Of a stretch of 64,000 bases of DNA, positions 24,371 through 36,603 are shown in pieces (within the stretch, counting starts at the first letter, position 1; each line of letters begins with the position of its first letter). The stretch is taken from contig NC_052354.1 in NCBI RefSeq assembly GCF_009727055.1, positions 55,681,373-55,745,372 of the forward strand, read 5' to 3'. The notes under the pieces were generated by a model. That model was not told the DNA's origin, ran no database searches, and worked only from the letters and a program-made list of their open reading frames with translations. Made by a program: the position numbers and the translations under genes. The stretch comes from Benincasa hispida. Taxonomy: Eukaryota; Streptophyta; Magnoliopsida; Cucurbitales; Cucurbitaceae.

Positions 24371-24705
24371 AAGGGTGTATTTTGGACAAGAACTATCCTA
24401 AAACTATATTAACTATCTATTATACTCCTCAATTAGTTACAAGTTAACACTATTTTAAACTTCCATTTGCTATAGTATTTTTTATTTGCTATAGTTTTAC
24501 TCTTTTACCTTTATTTTTTTTTAATTCTTTGTTACAATGTTTATCATTTTCTTTTCAAATTAAAATAGTTTACTTCTCAAACACATACTATTATAATTCA
24601 AATTAAAATAATCTACATCCCAAACACAAATTATTACAATCCAATTATAATAACTTACGAATATAATAACCAAGTTTTTACTCCAAACAACTCTAAATGT
24701 TTAGG
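24371..24705. repeat. MITE-like repeat, imperfect terminal inversion
   Basis: AT-rich block of about 335 bp beginning GGGTGTATTTTGGACAA and ending with the near-inverse CTCCAAACAACTCT. Inside are two CAAACACA-type motifs. The inverse strand contains GTGTTTGGGATGTAGA, also found at 29940. It is non-coding. The inverted ends are imperfect and no target duplication was confirmed. Confidence 0.35.
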
Positions 24706-27080
24706 TCTTCAAACAACATTTGACCTTCGAGAGTTTGAAAAGCCTCGTGTCTTATAAATTATCTGGGGAGTTTTCTTTGAAATTAGAGGAATCTTCAAAA
24801 TGAAGAATTACTCATTTATTTATACAACTTCTATGAATAGCGTGGGTTTGAGCCTGACCCATTGAACTTGAGCTTTATGGATCATGGATTTAGCCCATTT
24901 GGAGTTTGTTTCATACCAAATTCTCACTTGTCATTAAACTAACTTTCTCTTGGACTCGTTTGAATGTGGTCTAGAATTGATTATACAATTAAAAAGTGAC
25001 GTGATAAAGAACGACGTATAAAAACAAATAAATTAAAATGTATTTGATCTCTAGTATATTGGTTATTTGTTATTGTATTCTCTTCTTATTTTATCAGTAC
25101 ATACTTCTTAGATCACCGATTAATCTAAAATCTTAAATTTATGAATGAATATATATTAATTACAATATCTAATAAAGCTCTCACTCGTGGGTTTGAACAC
25201 ATGACATTATTCGACTACCTGCTCTGTTACCATCTTAAATCACCAATTGACTAAAAAACTTAAGCTAGTGAATGAAAGCAAATTTAATCTTATATCACTA
25301 ACACTCCGCCTCACTTGTGGGCTTGAAATATGAAGAATAGTCAAACAAGTGAAAATTAATCAATTGAGAAGGAAATAATATTGCATGATTTTGAACAAAT
25401 GACATCTTGAACCAACCTACTTTGATACCATTTTAAATCACCGTTTGACCAAAAAGCTTGAGCTCATAGGTCGATCGATGATTTAAGATGCTATCATAGC
25501 ATGTGGTCTAGACAAGTCCCATCAAACAGTGTCTGCCATAGTAAAAGCACACACGGTACCATAAACTAGACGATTTGTGATTTAAAATTGGTCAATTATA
25601 TATTCCAAAAGACTGTTAAACCCATCATTATAAAGAATTGATGCATCATCAAATTAATCAGATGATACTTGTCATGTTAAACCATATATCTAGTGAATGT
25701 CCATACCTCCACATATATGTATAAACAATCCAACATGAACATAATTTAACAGTAATTGACATGTACTTATTCTATTGAAAACAGGGATGAAGTCTCCATA
25801 CCAGCATACCGCCCACATATATGTAATAATAGAAAAAAGGTAGAGATAATAAGTTCTAACATATTTCTATATAGTGTAATTGATATATTTTTTTTAATAT
25901 AACAAAATAACATTATTCTTTTCAAATTGATTAAATTACAAGTCTAATTCATAACTTTTAAGTTTTTGCCTATTAGTCATTGAATAGTTCAAAAATGTCT
26001 AATAGATCTCAAATTTTCAATACGTTTTTAAAATTAACCGATCTATAATGAAACTCTATTTTTTTTTTTAAAAAAATGAACTCACAAACAAAGATTTAAG
26101 ACCAAATACCAATTTAATTATGACCCTAAATTTTATGGGTCGTATCAAACGTTAAATTTGTAAGTGTGTCAATTTACACATCCTGTCATGTCCTATTTGG
26201 AAAAACCTTGTGGGAAACTTATAATTGTATCAATTAAATCCCAAAATTTGATAAAAATCAATATTTAGTTCAGACTAGGTTGCACCTAAGTCCATACTCC
26301 CATTTCCCTATACATGAAAAATAACTTTTTAATATTTAAAAAAAAAAAACAAATTACCATGTGCAACTTTTAATTGGGTGTAGTAAGAGCTGATGGTTGC
26401 ACCCAAGTTTTTTCCTTTCATAGATTAATCCATTTAGATTTTTAGTTAGTCTTTTTTTTTTATATAATTTTATTATATATATATTTTAAGAATTGTCAAT
26501 GCATTTACTTTCATTATTTACTTTGAAAAATTGACAATTGAAGAAGTCTACACGTGCTTAAGAAGTAATGCATAGATGATTTTCAAAGGTAATTGTAATG
26601 AAAGGTTTAAATTGGTTATGAAAATTTAGGAGTTTAATTGACTCAAGTTATAATTTTTCATGACATTGGTCGAACAAAATCTAAAATAGGGATAAATTGA
26701 TACACTTTTGATATTTTTTTTCCAAATTTAAATTTCAAAAGTTGGATAAATAAAATAGATAGATAGCTCAAATTTTAAAGGATTAAATTGGATAATGGTT
26801 AAAATAAACATTTTCAGTTTTCACATTACGAAACTGGCACTATTTTGAAATCTCACTAGAATAGTTTTTCTCGATACATCTCATTTGGCGTTCGAGATTT
26901 AGTTAAGAAGAAAACTTTTTCTAACTCATAGATGGTTTTAGTGATTCTCCTTCGTCAGATTGCACACTAAGATTGTTAATTTTGTATGTAATCTTCTCAT
27001 ATCTTATATCAATTAAGAAAAATTTAAAATAGAAGAAACTATAAGAACTTCCTCCTGAGAGAGTAATTAAATGTATTCAC
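24706..27080. other. Intergenic DNA with a dispersed-repeat fragment
   Basis: No coding region is seen. From about 25100 to 25560 two partial copies of one repeat lie in tandem (ACTCGTGGGTTTGAACACATGA and CACTTGTGGGCTTGAAAT; TACCATCTTAAATCACCAATTG and TACCATTTTAAATCACCGTTTG). This text is familiar as a widespread plant dispersed repeat, but I cannot name the family. The remainder is AT-rich. Confidence 0.4.
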
Positions 27081-27289
27081 AATTTCATTCAATAATCCAT
27101 GGTGATACAAAGAGGAGGATTATATACAATTAGAAAACAATGAGGGGATAACAAAATAATTGACAAAGAAATTGAAAATGAAACAACCAATATCCATGGC
27201 ACAAGATTATAGGTGGAATGATAACAAAACGAATAATGAGAATCCCTTCTAGAAGAACCAATCTGATATTTGGGAGAAAGACACAAATT

Positions 27290-28493
27290 TCCACATCAGC
27301 GGCCACTTAGCCTTGAGTCATCATTTGAATCATCATCAATTTGACTCTTCTGATGACTTGTCTGCTGATCCACGATATCCTCCCTTAAACGAGAGGGGAG
27401 GATAACGAGCCTGAGTTTTCTTTTGAGATAGGCAAATTGAGAATGAGACTGTGGTTTTGTTAAACAATCTGTACTGCTCACTTGAGGGTACATAGCGCAT
27501 TCAAAGGAAGCCTCGAAGAACTTAATCCCGCACATAATGAACATTAATTTCTATGTGCTTTGTTATGGCATGGAAAAGGGGATTGACGGCAAGAGCACTG
27601 ACACTTTGGTTATCACACCAAAGAATGAGAGTATTTGACAACGAAAATCCGGTTTCAGCTAAGAGATATGTAATCCACGAGACCTCTTTGGTTGCCTAAG
27701 TTAAGGCCCTATATTTGGATTTGGTGCTTGAACGAGCAACGACAGTTTACTTTTTAGAGGCCCAAGAATTTAGGGAAGGATCAAGGGAGATGCAGTATGC
27801 ATCAATGAATTTTCGATTATCAACACTAACGACACAGTCAGTGTCAGAGAAAGTAGTGATCGAGAGAGAGTCATATGGTTGAATGAGTAAGCCATGATCC
27901 ATCATAGCAGTCCAGTGTATATCAGTTAGAGCCTTTAGAAATTGGCTAAGCTTATTGATAATGAAGGCAATGTCTGGACAAGTGTTGGTGAGGTACTGTA
28001 AAGCACTGATTGTACTACGATAAGGTAAAGGGTCTACCATTAGAGTCTCGTCGAGGAAAGAAAGAGACTTACCCAACACTGCCGGAGAGGGGCAAGGTTT
28101 GAGACCTTGAAAATTTAACTGCATAAGAACATCACGGATGTATTTCAACTGATTTAAGTGTACGTAATTTGGAACATAAGTCACTTGAATACCGAGAAAG
28201 AAACTTAGCTTGTTGAGAACCTTGATGGCAAATTTGGCATGAAGTCTGGAAATTAGTTGAGAGATCAATTGGGCATCATTACCGGTTATAATCATATCAT
28301 CAAGGTAGACAAGAAGTAGAATGATAGAGGTACCATGACAAATGTAATAAGGGAAGTATCCAATCGACTATTTAGAAAACCAGAGGCAAGAAGGAATTCT
28401 TTAAGTTTCTAATTCTATGCTTGAGGCGCTTGGTTAAGGCCGTAGATGGCCTTATGAAGCTTATGCATATAGTCCGAATTCTGAGGATCTTCA
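27290..28493 (-). pseudogene. Copia RT/RNase H remnant, minus strand
   Basis: Minus-strand pieces of a copia polyprotein of a lineage different from the A/B elements. From 28493 downward: reverse transcriptase with LHKAIYGLNQAP near 28430-28460, a YLDD-type active site region (MIITGNDAQ at 28295), the long frame 28295-27747 covering the end of RT and the start of RNase H, and a tail with SSTDCLTKPQSHSQF at about 27440-27480, the usual LADCLTK end. The frame is broken between these pieces. The 5' side is cut at 28493 by an LTR-A insertion. Sequence at 27040-27290 may be its short 3' LTR, but its ends are not clear. Confidence 0.85.
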
Positions 28494-29817
28494 TGTTGGG
28501 ATTGGTGTCCTAAATCTCTCATGTATTCTCGTAGTTTGTAAATTCTGTATAAACAAATTGTTATTAATAAAATAATTGTTATTTTATGAGCATACACTCA
28601 ATCCAATAAACAAGTATTTTAGGTTATTTTATGTAATTTAAACATATATGTAGAGACATACGGGTGGATCATGTTTAAGTGATAACCTAAACGGTCTATA
28701 GTAGATGGATAAAGCTGGGTACCTTATTCTGGTGACACTATGGATACGATCCGCTTTATAGATATTACAAGTGTTGTAAAGTGCTACAAATGATCTGATC
28801 CTGATCATTCATGTGGAGACATGTGAGCAGAGTATCCTATACAAAGAGTTTGTATAAGACCGGACCACAAAATGATTAGTCTCATTATATAACGTCGTTA
28901 ATAATAGAGACTTACATTTCACCGGGATGGCCATAGGTGACATGATTTGAATCTGGGTGAGTTGTGAACTCTTGCCTATGAAGGCGGTTCTTTGATTTGC
29001 AGGGGTGAGAGTGGCCAGATCATCGACTCACCTGCAATTTTGGGGATTCGTCTAATTGGGGATTCGTCTGATTTGCAGGGGTGAGAGTTGCCTATGAAAC
29101 TTACTTTTTCCCTGATGTCGAGGTAAGTAGATAAATTGCTCCCTTAAGGGCTGAATTCGAGGCTTGAATAATATGGCCACACCCTCTTTTGGCCCGAAAG
29201 GGACTTGGTCATAGTTGAACTATGACTTATTGTTCATTAAAAGGATTAGTGGTACTTAAGGAGTTAGATGTAATTACAGAGGCAAAATGGTAATTTTGGC
29301 CTATTGCACTTCAAGAAACTTGTGAAGGGTCATCACGCTGTTGACATGTTATACCCTATGGATATAAAATATATCTGTAGTGTGAAGAGTGCAGCTATCG
29401 GTCTTTAGAGGTGACCGACAGTTAATGGATGTTGGGCAATTTAATTAAATAGTTTAATTAATTTTCCAAGTACCACTGGAACTTCAATTTACAGGTCCAT
29501 AAGGTCCCAACAGGGATTATTGAAAATTAATTTTGGATTAATTTGAACTGTTCATATATATTGAGTAAATTAATTATATATGATCTAATTAATTAGATCA
29601 ATTATATGTGATATAATTAATATAATGTATTTGATACGTTATAATATAAAGTTTATGTGAGAGAAAATAAATATTTGAATATGATTCAAATATTAATTAC
29701 ATGGATGAGATTCATATAATTAAATTTAGTATAAATATAATTTATATTGAATATCATGGATGATTGAAAGAAATAAAACTATAGGTTATACTGTATTTGA
29801 CACAATATAAAAACTAT
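28494..29817 (+). mobile_element. Family A LTR, 3' end missing
   Basis: Begins TGTTGGGATTGGTGTCC at 28494, inside the copia RT frame (preceded by CTTCA), and follows the family A LTR for about 1.3 kb to AAAAACTATGAG, where it stops. The last 600 bases of the LTR are missing. At 28990-29095 a short phrase (GATTTGCAGGGGTGAGAGT and GGGGATTCGTCT) is present twice, unlike other copies. Confidence 0.8.
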
Positions 29818-30655
29818 GAGGTTGTTTGGGGCACTAAGTTGATATCGAATGTTTGGAGTTCATATGTCTATGGAGTTCATATCTATGGAGTTTATGTGTC
29901 TGTGTTTGGGGTGTAGAGTTATTTAGTCTGTTCAAATGTTTGTGTTTGGGATGTAGAGTTGAGTTCATATGTTTAAGTATCTGATACAGTTTTTTGAACT
30001 CTAAATAATATGCTTCTATGATTACTATTTTTGTTTTAACACTTTTTATTTGATAATTCTACCCATCTTTGTTTGAATAAAATATGGATTGCAATTCTTT
30101 TCTTTCTTTCTTTCTTTCGTTTTTGGGCAATGAACAACAATTAACCTATTACATTTCTTGTAGAAATATGGTTAAATAAAATGTAAACTAAAGCAAAATC
30201 ACAACTTTCTAGCCAATTTTTCTCCATGTATTTCATTATTATCTTCTTCTTTTTCTTATTGTTGCTCTATATTTTTACTATGTCATGTATTTTGTTAATT
30301 AAATCTCCCCATCATCATAACAACCAATGAAATGTCACCATATTTCTTAAGTAGTTTCACTTTCATCTCCTCTAAATTTGGAGGATAATCAGAGAACAAT
30401 TTTTTTCCCCCACAAATTCTTGCTGGAAAACATTCTAGGATTTTTTTTTCATTTAATGTTTTTTTTTTTTTTTTTTTTTGTATATGTTACATAATTTTTA
30501 ACTACATACATACTTTTCGCCTAAATATTCTCGACACTCATTTGATATGTGAATTCATTACATATAAACATTACACTTAATGTAGACAAAATAATTTTTT
30601 TTTTTTTTTTTATATATATATAATTAACAACCCTACAACATACTTTAATTGTCAT
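29818..30655. repeat. Unassigned repeat fragment and AT-rich DNA
   Basis: 29818-30000 opens with GGTTGTTTGGGGCACTAAG and repeats GGAGTTCATATGTCTAT and GTGTTTGGGRTGTAGAGTT two or three times, resembling the sub-terminal part of the MITE-like block at 24371-24705 read from the other strand. No closing inverted end was found. The rest is AT-rich with (TTTC)n near 30100 and long T runs. No gene is seen. Confidence 0.35.
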
Positions 30656-30659
30656 CATC

Positions 30660-31566
30660 TTAATAAAGAATTATGCAATTAGATTATTCAATAGTTCATT
30701 AAGAATAAATTCCTAATGCCCTAATTAGCTAATTTGACAATTAACCCTTATCTAGGTCTTAATTGCTTCCTAAAGACATTTCACAATTAATTCTTAAATT
30801 GTATTAAACTCATGGGTTTTCTTAACTATTCCAATCTTGTAATCAAAAGACTAAAAATTCAAGATTGATTGCATTAATGTTCTGAACTAATAGATTCTTT
30901 AAAGAAAAGAGGAAAAGAAATCCACATTTTCTATCAAGACTACTAATTCTTGCAATCATAATTACAGTTTTTTTTTTTATAAAACTATGTAATTTTTGCA
31001 TACAAAAATTGATTAATTTTGAGTTGTCAATTCAGTGTTATTCAATTTTATTCTAAATCTCAACAAGAACATTCAAAAGAAAGTAATTACATGAAAGAAA
31101 ATTCAAGGAAAAGTCTCAAGAAAATGTCAATCTACATAATTCCCCAAGAAAAAGGATTACCTACTCATAGATGATGAAATTCTTCAAACAATCCATTGAT
31201 AGTTGCATATTTGGTACAAGGATTGATTACAAATTGATTGAATCTTTAAAAAAATTTCAATAATAGCTCTGTGAATTCGAAGTCTCTCTCTAAAAATTTA
31301 AGTTTTTCTTCTCTTCAGCCTTTGAAAAACTGAAACAACAAAATTTATACTAGAAGTATAGCGTCGTGACACCAAGATCAACATTGCAACGCTAAATTGT
31401 AGAAAATCCAAGAAGCGTTGGGCGAAGGTTGCAACGCTTCGCTGATGCTTGGTTGCGCAAGGATCGTGAGATGAATCGTGTCAAAATCTGGAGCGTTGCA
31501 ATGTTGTGGGGAATGTTGCAACACATCGAGTTTTGTAACAAAAGCAAGCATTCTGTCTTCAACTCG
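30660..31566 (-). mobile_element. 3' LTR remnant of the gypsy element, distal part
   Basis: Minus-strand LTR text matching the 5' LTR at 48470-49158. It is truncated near 30660, lacking about 360 bases that the 5' LTR has (48110-48470). The nested element inserted at 31567-31571; its other side continues at 36604. Confidence 0.75.
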
Positions 31567-31571
31567 ATACT

Positions 31572-33399
31572 TGATAACTGGTAGAAATGCCAGTTATTAT
31601 AAGCCTTTTATTTAGAATCATGAGGGCTAATAAGTAGAAAATGCGGTGATAATACTTAGAATTTGCGAAAAATTGAGTTTTGCGTCAATTATCACCTAGA
31701 TCCTCACTGACCCAATATTATGCGTTACTCCATGCCAAAGTATCTATTTTTGTAGCTATCACAGGAATCAAACGCATATGTTTGAAATAAGCAATCGTAG
31801 ACAAACGCATGCGCTGAAGCTAGGCGATTGCAAAGATAAACGCATGCACTGAAAGTTGCGGTGATCGCATGCGTCCATCACATGGAAGTTGCAGTGATCG
31901 AATGCGTCCATTGATGAAAGTTGCGGTGATCAATTGAGAATTGCAGGCACGGAGTGAAAATCATAATAGAAGGATGATCGCAAGATGGGTAGAACGCGTT
32001 GATGCTTCAGCTGAATCATGCTCGGACGTATATCTTTGGAGTATCAACAAGATAAGACGATGTGACATTGCCCATACCGCGAAAAAAGCATCAATGAGCC
32101 ATAATGCAATCATTGAGTATTGTTCGCATTTTAAGTTTCGCATGGGCTCATCATCCTGATGCAGAACGAATTTCATAAACCACCATCATTACCATCACAT
32201 TCCACATCCCACTTCAAACTTTTCAATTCCTCGAGCCTTTGACCTTCATTTCAAGACATCAGAACCTCGCCTCAGGCAGAGGTTTCGATCACAGATGAAG
32301 CTTGAAAAAGATTTCAGTAAGAATTCTTCAAGGCAGAGTTTGCGATCACAGATGAGAGCTTGAAAAAGATTTCCAGTAAAGAATCTTCACCTCAACAAAC
32401 CAGACCGAGAGTACGACGGAGCTTTCGTGCGAGATAGAGCTGGAGAGAGAATCTCTACACTTCATACATGGCACCACCGCAACCTGACGCAGAGTCCTTC
32501 AATTCTCTTCTAATCACTGTATGTATTATATTTTAGCTTAAGATATAAGACATTTTGTGATCAATGCAAATCTTGATTCTCTTCATGTTGTCTTCTCATC
32601 ATCTTTATCTCTATCATTGCTATCTTCAACGTTTATTTATCAAAGGTGATCGCATAACTTAAATCGTGTAGCCTAGAGATAGGACGCAGTAGTAACCCAC
32701 CGAGAAGTATGCGTTATGCGATTATAATGAGTTAATCCTCTTGCTGGTGAAGACTGTAGCAACTTGTCTATGGGATGTTGTATTACTGTCTATAAGTTAA
32801 ATAGTCTCGTCTAACTCCTGAGAAGGTAAGAGATGGAACGCACTAAAACAAATTCGCATTATTTCTAGAGATAGACACAATCTTATGCTCGACACAACCA
32901 TGCACTATAGAGATATAGTCATGCGGCTAACCACCGAGAGGTGTGTGATGTGTTAGTGCAATGAGCTGGGGTTACTCGGGTGATTTAAAATAATAAACAT
33001 TACTATGCATTAATAGTTGTTGTGTCTCTACCTATTCTCATCGCAAGTCTTCTATTGCTCAATCTGTTTAGTTAGGAGGAGAAATAGTGTGTAAATCCAT
33101 TAAACTTCTTTTTATTTTTATTCATCGCCTCAAACGCATTGCTTCACAAGCATTATTGAGTGACAAGTCTCTGTGTTCGACCTCGGATTACCCAAGAAAC
33201 TTGCGTTCGCATTATACTTGCGCGAGCGTAAGAAAACTTGTGATAGGAATGCGTGATCATTGTATACTAGATTAACGCATCTTCATTCCGACGCATGACC
33301 TCAGATGCATGGGTGCAAATGCATAAGTCATATCTAACGCATGATTGCATATACAACCCCATCCGTCTTTAATAATAATAATAATATTCCTAATCAACA
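31572..33399 (+). mobile_element. 5' LTR of the non-autonomous element
   Basis: 1828 bp. Near its start it carries repeated phrases of the type TTGCGGTGATCGCATGCGTCCAT. It differs from the 3' LTR between about 32130 and 32400: it holds roughly 90 extra bases and a duplicated 58-bp segment (GGCAGAG..TTTGCGATCACAGATGA..GCTTGAAAAAGATTTC), and it lacks the TATAAATA present in the other LTR. Confidence 0.9.
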
Positions 33400-33405
33400 A
33401 GTTTT

Positions 33406-33423
33406 TGGCGCCGTTGCCAGGGA
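33406..33423 (+). other. Primer binding site, tRNA-Asp type
   Basis: TGGCGCCGTTGCCAGGGA starts six bases after the LTR end and differs at one position from the plant tRNA-Asp 3' end complement (TGGCGCCGTTGCCGGGGA), as known for Athila/Tat elements. Confidence 0.85.
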
Positions 33424-34874
33424 CTTGGCAGCTAATGTTTTGTGAAGTTTTGTGTTTTCGTACGCTTTCAATCTTAGGCGTATTGTAGGTATGTGACCAA
33501 GCTGCAAACAATATTTGAAGTATAGGCGATGCGTCAAAAGTCAAATATTGACCCTGAGATAGAGAGACTATCTATCGCATGAGCTGTAAGCAGTTTTAGG
33601 CGCATGTCAACCATTATGCGTCCAACAATTGCTGGAAGCTCTAATGGTCAGGGCGACTCTTTGACCCGAGTAGTTGAGAACCATCTCCTGCATGGGAGAC
33701 TCCTTGCAGTGACAACACTTCAATTTCTCAAAGGACGTTTTCTACTCTATCTTTACATTGCTTTCTTAGTTTAGTTTATTATTTTTATTTATTGTTATTT
33801 TAGATATGCGGCTGCTTCTTTGGTTGTTGTGCGTTTGCTCCTTGTAGGTGCGATAATAACTCTCCTCGGTGCACAATTACAACGGAAGAATCCTCCACAT
33901 CCTTCAACGCATGGCTTCAATCGCATGAATTCCAACGCATTGTCGCATGCGTTATTCTACTTAAGGTTCCGTTCTTATCATTTTTTATGCCTTATCCTTT
34001 TGAAATTCTCCTTGTCTGATTGAAGTTCTTTGCGATGCATCTATAATCGTACAAATAATACACAGCATCCTCTAACTAGTATCGTAAGTGTCTCCATACT
34101 TTTAATAGCTTCTTCAAATTGTGACAATCTATAGTTTTATTGTGTACAAACCCTTGCTCAAGCATTTGTTATCACATTCATGTTGAGTTTGTTTTTAGCT
34201 TGCAGTGAGAACGCTGCCACCTTCTAAGTTTGGGGGTGGCAACGGTCTCGGAGAATTGTGTTCATTACATTGCAGTCATTCCCTTCAAAAAAAAAATTGG
34301 AAATAACAACTCCACTGTCAACGCAATAGGGAAACCCATGTTGATAAGAGTTAAGTTGTGAAAGTAATTTACCCGTAGTTGGATGTCCGCATGACACCCG
34401 TGGGGGCAACCAAACGAAGGTAAGTTCGCCAAGGATTCAATGGATAAGCGAAACTTCTCTGTCTAGCGTAAGAGCCAAATGAAGCAAGACAGATTGAGTT
34501 GAATATGAACCGCAACTGTAAGTTGGATGACCGCATAAACACGTAGAGGTAAGCCAAAACGAAGAGCTGTAACCAGCTTCAACGCTGCATTCGAGATAAG
34601 TCTCACATAATTGGATTGTTTGAACGAACACATTCTCAAGAGCTTGAACGCAAATTCGGTGAATGAATAAAAGTTTTTAAGAGCAAAGGCTTGCCCAAAT
34701 TTAACTTAGAAAGATTTCTTTGAGAAGTTAGCCGAAGTAGGGACGAGTATTGCGGTCATAGTTAGAGGCACGAGTAAATTATATTAATGAAGAAGGGATG
34801 TCATCGAAAAATACCCGGAAGGTGGTAAGAAATTTCTTGAGTTAAGCGTGGCGTTGAGAACAAGCAGGATTCTA

Positions 34875-34887
34875 AGTTTGGGGGGGC
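34875..34887 (+). other. Polypurine tract before the 3' LTR
   Basis: AGTTTGGGGGGGC lies a few bases before the LTR start at 34893, the usual gypsy arrangement. It primes plus-strand synthesis. Confidence 0.8.
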
Positions 34888-34892
34888 ATAGT

Positions 34893-36598
34893 TGATAACC
34901 GGCAGAAATATAAGTTATTATAAGCCTTTTATTTAGAATCACGAGGGTTAATAAGTAGAAAATGGGGTGATAATACTTATAATTTGCGAAAATTTGAGTT
35001 TTGCATCAATTAGCACCTAGATCCTTACTGACCCCAATATTATGCGTTACTCCATGCCAAAGTATCTATTTTTATAGCTATCGTAGGAATCAAATGCATG
35101 CATTTGAATTAAGCAATCGTAGACAAATGCATGCGCTGAAGCCAAGCGATCGCAAAGACAAATGCATGTGCTGAAAGTTGTGATGATCACATGCGTCCAT
35201 CGCATGGAAGTTTCGGTGATCGAATGCGTCCTTTGCAAGAAAGTTGCGGTGATCAAGCGCATGCGGCGATCAATTGGGAATTGTGGCCATGGAATGACAA
35301 TCATAATAGAAGAATGATCGCAAGATGGGGTAGAACGCGTTGATGCTTTAGCTGAATCAAGCTCGGACGCATACCTTGAGAATATCAACAAGATAAGACG
35401 ATGTGACATTGCCCATACCGCGACAAAAGCATCAGTGAGCCATAATGCAATCATGATAGTTGTCGGCGTTTTAAATTCTATAAATAGCCTTTGGACCTTC
35501 ATTTCAAGACATCCGAGGCAGAGGTTTGCGATCACATATGAGCTTGAACAAGATTTTCAGTGAGAATTCTTCACCTCCACAAACCAGACCGAGTGACGAC
35601 CGGAGCTTTCGCCGGAGATAGAACTGGAGAGAAACATCCCCACCATTCATCCATGGCACCACCGGCAGCCTTGACGCAGAGTTCTTCAATTCTCTTCTAA
35701 TCTCTGTATTGTATTACATTTTAGCTTAAGATATTAAGATATTTTGTGATCAATGCAAATCTTGATTCCTTCATTGTCGTCTTCTTCATCATCTTTATCT
35801 CTATCATTGCTTATCTTCAGTATTTATTTATCAAAGGTGATCGCATACTTAATCGTGTAGCCTAGAGATAGGACGCATGTAGAAACCCACCGAGAGGTGT
35901 GGGTTGTGCGAGTATAATGAGTTAATCCTCTTTGCTTGGTGAAAGGCTGTAGCAACGCTTGTCTATGGGATGTTGCATTGCTTGTCTATAAGTTAAATAG
36001 CCGCGTCTAACTGCTTGAGAAGGTAAGAGATGGAATGCACTAAAGCAAAGTTCGCATTGTTTCGAGAGATAGGCACAATCTTATGCTCGACGCAACAATG
36101 CACTATAGAGATATAGTCATGCGGCTAACCACCAAGAGGTGTGTGATACGTTAATGTAATGAGCTAGGATTACTCGGACGATTTAAGATAATAAACATTA
36201 CTATGCGTTAATGATTGTTGTGTCTCTACCTATTCTCTTCGCAAGTCTTCTATTGCTCAATCTATTTAGTTAGGAGTAGGAGTAGTGTGTAAATCCATTA
36301 AACTTATTTTTATTTGTATTCATCACCTCAAACGCATTGCTTCATAAGCATTATTGAGTGACAAGTCCCTGTGTTCGACCTCGGATTACCCAAGAAACTT
36401 GCATTCACGTTATACTTGGCGCGAGCATTAGAAAACTTGTGATAGGAACGCGTGGTCATTGCATACTTGATTAACGCATCTTCATTCCGACGTATGACCT
36501 CAGACGCATGGGTGCAAACGCATAAGCGATGTCTAACGCATGATTGTATGTACAACCCCATCCGTCCTTAATAATAATAATAATTTTCCCAATCAACA
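34893..36598 (+). mobile_element. 3' LTR of the non-autonomous element
   Basis: 1706 bp, TGATAACCGG to AATCAACA. It contains a TATA box TATAAATA at 35479-35486 that has no counterpart in the 5' LTR. A long minus-strand open frame across 35047-35535 is an antisense accident within LTR text. Confidence 0.9.
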
Positions 36599-36603
36599 AT
36601 ACT

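Larger units (their letters stand above)
31572..36598 (+). mobile_element. Complete non-autonomous LTR retrotransposon (LARD-like), TSD ATACT
   Basis: 5027 bp element. LTRs are 31572-33399 and 34893-36598, both TGATAAC..GG to AATCAACA. Target duplication ATACT lies at 31567-31571 and 36599-36603. PBS is at 33406-33423 and the polypurine tract at 34875-34887. The 1.49-kb interior encodes no gag or pol; its small open frames have no retroelement motifs. The PBS type matches Ty3/gypsy Tat/Athila elements, so it presumably moved using enzymes of such a relative. The interior has a second polypurine-like site (CTAAGTTTGGGGGTGG near 34225) and a roughly repeated segment (34375-34470 and 34505-34570). 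Confidence 0.9.

Noticed and set aside
31941..32176. Overlapping frames on both strands in the 5' LTR
   Set aside because: They are LTR text with a matching antisense frame and no support in the other LTR.
35047..35535. 162-codon open frame on minus
   Set aside because: It lies entirely inside an LTR, antisense to its transcription, is not kept open in the sister LTR and has no protein motif.
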